This document shows, one piece after another, positions 56,315-64,000 of a stretch of DNA of 64,000 nt (its first letter is position 1; each line of letters starts with the position of its first letter). Source of the DNA: Rhizomys pruinosus (taxonomy: Eukaryota > Chordata > Mammalia > Rodentia > Spalacidae); NCBI GenBank assembly GCA_009823505.1, contig VZQC01011955.1, positions 1,243,413 through 1,307,412 of the forward strand, written 5' to 3'. The translations under genes were made by a program, and so were the position numbers. The notes below the pieces were generated by a model. That model saw nothing but the letters and a program-made list of their open reading frames with translations. It had not been told where the DNA came from and ran no database searches.

Positions 56315-56486
56315 TAAGAACCATATTCCGAATTGACTGAGCAGCCTCTGGTCATGCTTGTCGTCATCCTTGTTATCAAAGTCAGCGTTCTCCAGGGAAT
56401 GGTGCGAGGAGGAGAGGCCCAGCTGCCGCCGGCGATTCAGTTCATGTTCCCGTTGTTCGGCGTGGAACTCGGCTTCTTTCAACAAG
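56315..56486 (-). CDS. Unc79: Unc79 exon W2
   Basis: 172 bp. The acceptor is tttggcag|CTTGTT and the donor is TTCTTA|gtaaga. One base completes Ser from W1, then 57 codons follow. The peptide opens LLKEAEFHAEQREHELNRRR, a charged helix, continues through an acidic linker (DFDNKDDDKHDQ) and ends RLLSQFGIWFL. The charged helix and acidic linker fit a surface-exposed loop between helical repeats. The phase matches both neighbours exactly. A Leu-Glu-Asn appears where I remember Leu-Asp-Asn in human, a conservative change. Confidence 0.96.
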
Positions 56487-57144
56487 CTGCCAAAGACGGT
56501 GACTCAAGTTAGATTATAGAAAAATACGTTCTAGATCATGGCTTATTACAGCAATTACCTCACAAGTGCTTTCATTACATCACTTTCCTTCAAATTTGTA
56601 TGAATTACTCCAGGATCTCTAATTTAATTTTCTTACTATTTTATATTCCATTCCCATTTCACAGATAGGTAAACAGAGGAACAAAGAGGTTCCTTCCTCT
56701 GATCATTAAGCAAGTTGAACTGACGCCTCTTCCACAACAATCCCACTATAAGTCAAAGCTTCTCTATATCTACCATGAAGCTATATGGACAGCAAATACA
56801 CTACATAAGGAAAGACTGGTCACTTGCACCCAAATGGAAGACTCTATCTATATTCAATAATTAGTGTTCAATATCTAGTGTTTGAAGACCCAAAAGTTGA
56901 GGCAATGAATCCATTCTGATTTTTTTTAACAAATAATGAATTAAAAAATAATAATACCCAATGTTGGCAAGGATTCATCATAAACTGATAACTCCATATG
57001 TACTGTTAGCATCTTAAATTGATACATACATTTGGAAGGAATGTGGTAATTATGAATGATTAAACTATTTAAGCCTTATGACCAGTTCAACCTATATCTG
57101 GTAAACTACCCTAAGAAAATAAGAGATGGTATAAGAAGATTACA

Positions 57145-57292
57145 GCCAGGTGTAATCTTTAATCCTAGCACTTGGGAGGCAGAGGCAGGGAGATCTCTGT
57201 GAGTTGAAGGCCAGCCTGGTCTACATAGAGAGCTCCAGGCCAGCTGGGGCTAAAGGGAGACCCTGTCTCAAAAAGACTAAAAAAAAAAAAAG
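57145..57292 (+). repeat. B1 SINE with 5' deletion
   Basis: gccaggtgtaatctttaatc lacks part of the ggtggcgcacgc segment. The rest is near consensus. Confidence 0.92.
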
Positions 57293-57341
57293 ATAACTAT
57301 GCATAATACATAAAAAGTTATTTATAAAAAATAAAAATTAG

Positions 57342-57588
57342 GGGCTGGAGAGATGGCCTAGCGGTTAAGAGCGCCGACCGCTCTTACAGAGGACCCGGGT
57401 TCGATCCCCAGCACCCACATGGCGGCTGAGAACCGTCTGAAACTCCAATTCCAGGAGAACTCCAGTTCCAGGGGAATCCGACACCCTCTTCTGACCTCCG
57501 CGGCATTGCACGACACGGGTGCACAAACTTGCATGCAGACAGTACATTCATACACATACAGAAATAAATAAAATTAATAAAAAAATAA
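57342..57588 (+). repeat. B2 SINE, near-consensus, with TSD
   Basis: This is the best-preserved B2 in the window, with intact pol III boxes, the 17-bp duplication and the direct repeat aaataaaaattag on both sides. It is probably the youngest insertion. Confidence 0.97.
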
Positions 57589-57661
57589 AAAAAAAATAAA
57601 AATTAGAAACCATCTAAATATCTAATGGCAGAAAAAATAAGATAACTGGATAGACTGTGAG

Positions 57662-57666
<5 letters not shown>

Positions 57667-57717
<51 letters not shown>

Positions 57718-57724
57718 TGTGTGG
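57667..57724 (+). repeat. (GT)n microsatellite
   Basis: About 28 GT units with one GTAT interruption. Confidence 0.97.
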
Positions 57725-58028
57725 TGTATACACGTGAGGTGGGGTATGGCCACCACCTGCAGAGGCCAAAAAAGTACATCAGGCATCCACCTCTATCACT
57801 CTGCCTTATTCCACTAAGACAGGGTCTCTCGCTGAACTGGAAGCTTGCCATTTTGTCTGGGCTGGCTGGCCAGCAGGCGCTCAAGATCTGAGTATCTCCA
57901 TTACCCAATGCTGGGGTTATGGGCACACACAGCCATGCCCAGCATTTTATGTGGATGCTTGGATTCAAACTCAGGTCTCCATGCTTGCCCAGCAAGCACT
58001 CTCACCTGCTAAGCCATCTCCCCATCCC
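57725..58028 (-). repeat. Interspersed repeat, same family as 20985-21320
   Basis: gacagggtctctcgctgaac, ggctggctggccagcaggcg and cacctgctaagccatctccc align in order with the first copy. Confidence 0.6.
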
Positions 58029-58689
58029 CTCTAAGGGCTTTATCTATTAACTAAAAAGTGATAAATACAGAACTTCACCAAACATGAAAAACGGCTACCT
58101 GAATATTGTAAGACCAAACAGAATCATAGGTTCACATAAAACATGCATTTGAATACAACTAGATAATATATAAAACTGTGTGGCTGGTTTTTGCTTTCTG
58201 TAATGTTTAATAGTTGCTGCAATTGTGTTATGCATTTGTCATTGTCATAAGAGAAATATAAAGAGAAAGTCTCCTTAAAATAATGTTTATTATAACATTT
58301 AATTTTTAATAATCATGCCACTTAATACAATATGCAAAAAAAATGTTTAAGGTTATTGTTTCAAAAGCTGCTTTCTCTGTCATCTAATAGAAAAACTCAG
58401 CAGCCTGAAGGACCAGACCCTGTCTGAATTTCTCAGCCTTAAGTTTCACCCCAACATGCACTATCTAGAGCTCTTGCACGCCTTAATTCTGACAGGCATG
58501 TAATTTGTTCATCCGGCCTCTCCCGCCCTCCTACCTGGCTAACAATGCTGCCACTCAAACAGGACATCCCTATCTTGACCCTTCACTCTGATGGAACCTT
58601 CACTTCATTCCCCAGGAGCCTCTCTGTGCTCACCAAAGCACACCACAATTACACGCTTATTTATTTACTCCTTGCTTAAGCAGCTGAAG
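58029..58689. other. Intron W1-W2, no recognisable element
   Basis: Unique-looking sequence upstream of an L2-type fragment. No exon is seen. Confidence 0.4.
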
Positions 58690-58790
58690 AGCACTTGTGT
58701 CTCCCCTATGCCTAGCACGAGGCCTTGCCCATAATTGCCACTCAACAAAAATATTTATTGAATTCATAAATTTTATTTAAACATCATCAT
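58690..58790 (+). repeat. L2-type ancient fragment
   Basis: tatgcctagcacgaggcctt, gccactcaacaaaaatattt, attgaattcataaatttt match the ancient L2/MIR end pattern. Confidence 0.55.
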
Positions 58791-58892
58791 GGAGATGCTG
58801 CGGAGAGGTGAGCTGCTTCAGACAGAGGGCATCTGAAGCTGGAGCGTGTGCAGGTGGTTCGAAGCCAAGGTTGTGTCTCTCTGGGGTGTTAC

Positions 58893-59122
58893 CTGATCAC
58901 TGCCTCCACGGCACAGACCAGCTCCTCTGCACCACATTCCCGTGTGTTGATGGGAGGAGGAGAGGTCTGGTAGAGGTGGGTTTCTGCCGTGGCCCCGACC
59001 TCATTACTGTGGTGATTCGAGTGGCATCTTTTGCAGTACCGAACAGGCCTGTTTCCGTGACGACCGCAGCATCCTGCAGAAAAGCAGGTGACAACTGCTC
59101 TTCTAACATGGGAGCTGCAGTT
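58893..59122 (-). CDS. Unc79: Unc79 exon W1 (first in window): Cys/His-rich segment
   Basis: 230 bp. The acceptor is cttctag before AACTGCAGC, with a pyrimidine tract upstream, and the donor is ATCAG|gtaaca. It starts in frame at Asn (NCSSHVRRAVVTCFSAGCCG) and ends two bases into a Ser codon completed by W2. The peptide is rich in Cys and His (CSSH, CFSAGCC, YCKRCHSNHH), which looks like a metal-binding or zinc-finger-like module within UNC79. It continues to a conserved tail around TRECGAEELVCAVEAVIS. The preceding exon, which should end in ..AICQKK in the human protein as I remember it, was not found in 59123-64000, so it lies beyond the window. Confidence 0.94.
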
Positions 59123-59317
59123 CTAGAAGCAGAAAAGTGAAACCAATTAAAATTGACTATTGAAATAAACTTGGATGAAAACTGGAGCAGATGGAAACTC
59201 AAGGAGCTCCAGAAGTGGCTGTGCGCTCCTTTAGTTTACTTGGGCTTAGTTTAGTGTCTAATATCCAGATTATTGTCTAACCAGTCAGATTTCAGTCAGA
59301 GTTAAAAATAAAGGTAA

Positions 59318-59528
59318 GGGCTGGAGAGATGACTCAGAGGTTAAGAGCACCAGCTGCTCTTGCAGGGTTCTGGGATTCAGTTCCCAGCATCCATGTGGTG
59401 ACTAATGACTATCTAAAACTCCAGTTCGAGGGGATTCAACGCCCTCCTCTGGCTTCTGTGGACATTACACACACAGGTATACTTACATGTGGGCAAAAGA
59501 CTCATACACATAACATAAAAATAAATAT
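59318..59528 (+). repeat. B2 SINE
   Basis: Older B2 (gggctggagagatgactcag, catccatgtggtgactaatg), followed directly by a B1. Confidence 0.92.
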
Positions 59529-59532
59529 GTAT

Positions 59533-59725
59533 GCTGGGTGTGGTGGTGCACGCCTTTAATCCCAGCACTCGGGTGGCAGAGGCAGGCAGATCTCTGTGAG
59601 TTCAAGGCCAGCCTAGTCTACATAGAGAGTTCAGGACAGCTGGGGCTACAGGGAGACCTTGTCTCAAAAAGACCCTCCTGTAAATAAATAAATAAATAAA
59701 TATTTATTAAAATAAATAAATAAAA
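59533..59725 (+). repeat. B1 SINE with (AAAT)n tail
   Basis: gctgggtgtggtggtgcacg through cttgtctcaaaaagacc, then AAAT units to 59725. Confidence 0.93.
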
Positions 59726-60904
59726 ATAGAAGTGAAAGGTGTCTTATTCTAGTGGAAGGGATAGAATGGAGTCGGGAAGTTGGGCTATTTGAACTTAATG
59801 CTTTAAGTGTTTCAACAGAAATACAAAGAAAAAAGAACCATGATCCAAAGAAAGGACAACATGGCAGCTCAGAATAAGAAAACAAGAATTTCACCTTCCA
59901 GAATAATCCTTTTAAAATTTGCTCTATCACCCCAGAGTGGACTTCCACTGCAGTTCTTCTGTCCCTGTTGCACTCAAGGGCAGACAGGGTCATGTTATGC
60001 TCAGTTGATGGCCCCAGAGCAGGCCTGCCCTCCCACCACAGGGACACATCACAGCGTGGCTATATCCAGTCCCAGAATCAGCTGTTGTCATAACCCACAG
60101 CAGAGGAAACAACAGACGAAAGTGATGTTGTATAAAAGAGATGCCTCCAAATTTCAGGGGACCTGCTGTCAGCATGGTTCTAACAAGAGGCAGAGAAGCA
60201 AGGAGCATCTACATGAACAGGCTGGGAACATCCTGACATCAAGCATCACCACCAAACAAAACCTGAGTACCCCAATTCTTATGTCTGTATGTCTAGAGAG
60301 CGCTCAGGCTTTGGGTAGTGCTTGGCAGATGTGAACACCTCAGGGGCAAATAATACCCTAGGTTTAATCAACTCAGAACATATGATGAGTGGAGAGCTCT
60401 TCATGACAGAAATGCCCAGGGACCCAGAAGGAAGGCAAGCATAAAACCTCCATCAACATGTCAAAGATGTAATGAACTGCCTATGGCAGCCACCTTTTCA
60501 CTTTTGTTAGTAAAAGGCTACTGACTTTGAACATCAATGTTAGAAAGTCTCGTTTGCTTAGCAAGACTCAGACAAACAAATCATAAAAGCAAGATGAGAT
60601 GGGTTATTTAAACTGTTTCACTTTTCCACCAAATAGCTGCATGCTCATTGTCCTCAGAGTTTAAAATATTTATAATCTGTCCTTATACTCTATAGGTAAG
60701 GTTTGGTTTGGTGGAATCATTTGGTCTGTTCTAGGTACTATTCTGATGAGAGTAGATACTTGTTCATGTCTGCTCACTATGCTTCATTGTGTAAACACAT
60801 GAATTCTTATTACTTTGGGGCTCCTCCTCACCCACAAATCAACCCTACTCTATCAGCGGGGCAGTATTTCTCAGCATACGCTCTTAGTGGGTTTCTCACC
60901 TGCT
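59726..60904. other. Intron upstream of W1, mostly unique
   Basis: A plus-strand open frame at 59807-60334 (175 codons) is the longest in the window, but its composition and lack of any motif suggest chance. No preceding Unc79 exon was found here. Confidence 0.4.
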
Positions 60905-61079
60905 GGTTACTGCTGTGATCTGAACTGAATGCTCATTCCAAAACCACCCTTGAATTCCCATGTTGAAATCTTAACCTTCAAGTGACAGAATTAGGAGGAA
61001 GGGCCACTGGGAGGTGATTAAGTCCTGAGGACAGTCCTCAAAAATGGGATTAATGCCTATCTGAAAAAAGCCCCAGAGA
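60905..61079 (+). mobile_element. MST/MLT-like MaLR LTR, first part
   Basis: ttcccatgttgaaatcttaa, ttaggaggaagggccactgg and gattaagtcctgagg match the ancient LTR 5' half. It resumes at 61546. Confidence 0.78.
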
Positions 61080-61545
61080 CCACTGCTGTTAGTTAATGCA
61101 TTCTAGATATGACTGGGAAGTTACACCAATGGACTCTCCACTGTATGGTAGTCTAATAAGATCTGTATAATGACAAAACCTGTCAGCTTCCAAATGCGAA
61201 AATTTCACCAGAACCCACTTCCAGATGAATAGCTACAGCAATCGGTCAGTGCTCAGGGAAGGAAAATCAGTTTTCTCCAGGTACTGGTGACCTGAGAGAT
61301 TATGTAACTCCAAGTGGGCAGCTTTAAACATAGGTACACATGAACAACACTAAATAGACTCAGTGCTTATATGTGTGTATGTAAATGCATGTATGCATAT
61401 GTAATAATAATTAAAGAGGATAACACACTGAGGAGGAATGGGGAGAATATGGGAAGAGCTGGAAAGGGACTGGGAACAGTGAAAATAATGTAAATACAAT
61501 GTTCATATATGAAATTCTAAAAAAAGAAGTAATAAAAGAAAAGGC
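61080..61545 (+). mobile_element. 5'-truncated L1 inserted in the LTR
   Basis: It ends with a rodent L1 3' UTR terminus (gaggaatggggagaatatgg, gtaaatacaatgttcatata, tgaaattctaaaaaaag). The near-repeat aaaaagccccagaga / aaaaggcctcagagaa on the two sides is a likely target-site duplication. Confidence 0.7.
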
Positions 61546-61735
61546 CTCAGAGAAAGCTAGCTAGAAAACCACATAACTTCTACCATGAAAAGATGCAGCA
61601 AGAAGGTGCCATGTTTAAGGAACAGATATCATATTTGCCAATGCCTTGATCTTGGACTTCCCAGACTCAAGAATTGTGAGAAATAAAGTTGTTATTTATA
61701 AGTACCTGATATATGATATGCTGTAGCAGCCAAAT
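61546..61735 (+). mobile_element. MST/MLT-like MaLR LTR, second part
   Basis: accatgaaaagatgcagcaa, gccttgatcttggacttccc and aattgtgagaaataaagttg complete the LTR. Confidence 0.78.
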
Positions 61736-62193
61736 GGACTGAGAGAATTATAGTTAGTTTTTGTTCCTTTGGGATTTCTGCTGCTGGATAAACAACAGGC
61801 TATAGGTAGGATTTCCTTGCCACTTGTCAGCTATAACACAGCTGTGAGATTTAAGGTCGGCTGTTATTCACCCCGCCTCCTACTGTCCAGATACCACCCA
61901 AATCCTAGCATCAGTTTTAAGTTTTCTGACCCTTTGTTATAAATGTCTTGGTCCACTATGTACAAGAAAGAGGATTTCTTTTATCATAATTACCTCTCTA
62001 TGGTTTGTGTAGTAAATGTGTTTAGATACACATAGGAAGGAAAATAGGCTCACAATTTCTCCAAAACAATCAGCTACATAAATAATGTAGACATCAATTA
62101 AAACAGAAAGAGCTAATGGGTTCATAGCTCTCCTGTGAATGCAACAATAGGATTTGTGAAATATTTACTCAACACATAGTATAAGACTAAGTC

Positions 62194-62640
62194 CTTGATC
62201 TGAGATCTCCCGAGACCAGCTGAAGCAAGTGCAGGTAGGTAGGTAGGAGCTGGGTGCTTCAGCAAGGCTGATTGTTGTTGGACTTAGTCTAGTTAATCCG
62301 TTAATCCAGTTGTCTTTGGCTTAATTGGCTTCTGTGGCTGTGGGAGCAGAGTTATCCTCCCAGCTGGTATAAAAGGTAAGGTTGTGTGAGTCTTGAGATC
62401 TGAGATCTCCTGAGACCAGCTGAAGCAAGCGCAGGTAGGTAGGTAGGAGCTGGGTGCTTCAGCAAGGCTGATTGTTAATTGACTTGATCTAGTTAATCCC
62501 TTAATCCACTTGTCTTTGGCTTAATTGGCTTTTGTGGCTGTGGGGGTGGAGTTATCCTCCCAGCTGGTATAAAAGGTAGGGTTGTGTGAGTCTTGAGATC
62601 TGAGATCTCCCTAGACCAGCTGAAGTACAGGTACCTGGGT
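62194..62640 (+). promoter_or_regulatory. L1 promoter monomers, 2 full 200-bp units plus a partial
   Basis: The motif tgagatctcc recurs at 62201, 62401 and 62601, exactly 200 bp apart. Each unit carries gctggtataaaaggta, a TATA-like box, and a ggtaggtaggtagg run. Tandem 5' monomers of about 200 bp immediately upstream of L1 ORF1 are the known promoter layout of murine L1s. Transcription would run antisense to Unc79. Confidence 0.9.
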
Positions 62641-62841
62641 GCGGGCTAAAGAACCCCCCCTGCCAACTGGGATTACAAAGGCATCTGAAGGAGGCAAGCA
62701 AAGCAAGCCTTCTACACAGTGAAGAGGCATTTAGGACTCACACTGGAATACAGGCAAGGAGAAGCCCATATGCCAGGAACATGAAGAAGAGACAACACAG
62801 GAAAGGGTCAGGATAATCCCCCACCAAGCTCTACCAACCCT
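62641..62841 (+). mobile_element. L1 5' leader between monomers and ORF1
   Basis: Non-monomer linker with gcatctgaaggaggcaagca and aagaggcatttaggactcac, ending just before ATG. Confidence 0.8.
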
Positions 62842-63894
62842 ATGGAAGATTCCTACAGTGGGATCCCCCTGGGGATGGCCCAGGACACAGATATCAGAAA
62901 CACAATTGAGAACACACTTAAAGAAGTACAAGATTATAAAGAACAAATCAAAGAACTAAGAAAAGAGAATGAAGAACACGAGAAGGACCTAGAGAGAGAG
63001 AATGACAAACTCTGGAAGGAAGTAGAAACACTGAAAAGATCCATGCTGAAAAAGATAAGGAAACCAACCAGCGAAGCAAAGAGCTACAGGAAGAGATTGA
63101 GAAGCTTCAAAAAGAAGTAGAAATACTAAAGAAATAAGAAGAGGAAATGAAAAAGGAAACCAAACACTCATCCATTCAAGAGGAAAGGAATGGAAAAAGC
63201 CTCAGAAGCAGAATGGAGGAAGCAGAACAAAGAATATCAGACCTGGAAGATAATACAGAACAACTAAAAACCTCAAGGAAAGATTATGAAAAATTTAAAA
63301 ATACACAAAAGTGGAACAATCAGGAACTGATTGTTGCAAAGATCAAACCTCCACATCATAGGAATAGAGGAAGGAGAAGAATCCCAAGAGAATGGTATTG
63401 AGCAGATCTTCAACAGAATAATAGATGAAAACTTCCCCAAACTAAAAAAAGACAAACCAATACAAATACAAGAAGCACACAGAACTCCAAACAGACAAGA
63501 TCAGAAAAGAAATTCTCCACGCCACATCATAGTTAAAATGCTAGTCATCTAAAACAAAGACAAAATCCTTAAAGCCACAAGAGAAAAACAACAAGTGACC
63601 TATAAGGGGAAACCTATCAGAATTACAACTGACTTCTCAATGCAAACTATGAAAGCAAGAAGAATCTGGAGCAAAGCATTCCCAGTGTTAAAGGACAATA
63701 GATGCCAACCCAGGTTACTATAGCCAGAAAAAATGTCGATTATAATTGAAGGAGAGAGAAAAACCTTCCATGACATAAACAAGATGAAAGAATGCATGTC
63801 CAGAAAACCAACCCTTCAGAGAATACTTAAAGCAATTCAAAGGACAGAAGAAAGGAGCAACCATCCCCAGGCACCTAGAAAGAGAAATCAATAA
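62842..63894 (+). pseudogene. L1 ORF1, broken
   Basis: This would encode the RNA-binding ORF1p. It starts MEDSYSGIPLGMAQDTDIRN at 62842 and runs into a long coiled coil (KEQIKELRKENEEHEKDLER). The frame then shifts near 63040 (original frame stops at 63120) and meets a stop near 63135. A second break near 63340 leads into the RRM-like segment LHIIGIEEGEESQENGIEQI and the QEAHRTPNRQDQKRNSPRHI motif. Stops at 63550-63552 and about 63720 follow before the natural end at 63894. All three ORF1 domains are recognisable, but no full-length product is possible. Confidence 0.9.
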
Positions 63895-63935
63895 AAGCAT
63901 AACTGCAGAAGTAGAAACCTAAACCCAAACCGCAA

Positions 63936-64000
63936 ATGGATAAGGCAAAAGGAAGCAACACAAACCTATCAGTCATAACCTTAAATATTAATGGACTAAA
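63936..64000 (+). mobile_element. L1 ORF2 start, cut by window end
   Basis: ATG at 63936 begins MDKAKGSNTNLSVITLNING. SVITLNINGL is the conserved start of the L1 endonuclease domain. It is open to the last base. The 41-bp gap after the ORF1 stop fits a bicistronic L1. The remainder lies beyond the window. Confidence 0.88.

Larger units (their letters stand above)
8078..59122 (-). other. Unc79: Unc79 gene body: 15 internal coding exons
   Basis: Seen: 15 minus-strand exons, all flanked by AG acceptors and GT donors. They join in phase into one uninterrupted reading frame of about 877 codons. Known: the peptide order matches UNC79 (KIAA1409), a giant HEAT-repeat-like cytoplasmic scaffold that pairs with UNC80 and holds the NALCN sodium-leak channel complex in neurons; loss in mice is neonatally lethal. 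Diagnostic peptides include LLKEAEFHAEQREHELNRRR, GGYWDKSCSTVTQLKEGLNR and MELQDDGITMGLEHSLSK. Inferred: the window covers about residues 380-1260 of roughly 2,650. Introns range from 90 bp to 15.4 kb. The 5' promoter, first exons, last exons and 3' UTR are outside the window. No premature stop or frameshift was seen, so the gene is probably functional here. Confidence 0.96.

Noticed and set aside
11252..57724. CA/GT and GA microsatellites as CRISPR-like or regulatory arrays
   Set aside because: They are simple di- or trinucleotide runs without spacers, and the setting is a mammalian genome.
59807..60334. 175-codon plus-strand open frame, the longest in the window
   Set aside because: No domain, signal or known family is visible, the stretch is unique intron sequence, and a chance frame of this length is plausible in 64 kb read in six frames.
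1..64000. Possible excess of B1 in the plus orientation (antisense to Unc79)
   Set aside because: My rough count is about 19 plus to 11 minus, too few to claim bias.

Overview
This is an intron-rich mammalian genomic window, not a compact microbial one. The SINE content points to a muroid rodent: B1 (7SL-derived), B2 (tRNA-derived), B3, B4 and ID-like elements occur together, with L1 and ERVL-MaLR-type LTRs. The youngest B1 and B2 copies differ from the house-mouse consensus as I remember it. B1 reads cagctggggctacagggaga, and B2 reads gaaactccagttccagggga followed by atccgacaccctcttctgac. The species is therefore probably a muroid outside Mus and Rattus, but I cannot name it.

The only protein-coding gene I can support is Unc79, on the minus strand. 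Fifteen consecutive internal coding exons run from 59122 down to 8078 (2,632 coding bases, about 877 codons). They join in phase at every boundary with no stop or frameshift. They encode roughly the second quarter to the middle of the ~2,650-residue UNC79 protein, a HEAT-repeat-like scaffold of the NALCN sodium-leak channel complex (NALCN, FAM155A/NALF1, UNC79, UNC80) that sets neuronal resting excitability. The upstream exons (before AACTGCAGC at 59122) and the downstream exons (after 8078) lie outside the window, so neither promoter nor 3' end is present.

Layout: 59123-64000 is the intron upstream of the first exon seen. It ends in the 5' half of an L1 on the plus strand, with two 200-bp promoter monomers, a 5' leader, a broken ORF1 and the first codons of ORF2. 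54409-59122 holds exons W1-W3. 38997-54408 is a 15.4-kb intron with a large nested transposon complex (43230-48650): an old L1 ORF2 carrying a solo LTR, and a B1 that itself received a complete non-autonomous LTR element with two LTRs and a tRNA-Leu-like primer site. 33146-38996 holds W4-W7. 22377-29681 holds W8-W11, with W10 and W11 separated by a 90-bp intron. 8078-17486 holds W12-W15. 1-8077 is the downstream intron.

Besides about 45 SINE copies, many with clear target-site duplications, the window holds a 36-bp minisatellite, several microsatellites, a few candidate retrocopies that I could not identify, two copies of a composite B2-B1 SINE sharing one junction, a B2 subfamily marked by a 17-bp internal duplication, and two insertions carrying the same 25-nt mRNA-like 3' end. 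I found no tRNA, rRNA or CRISPR features and no second intact gene. UNC79 family statements and human comparisons are from memory, and repeat family names are by recognition, not by a database search.
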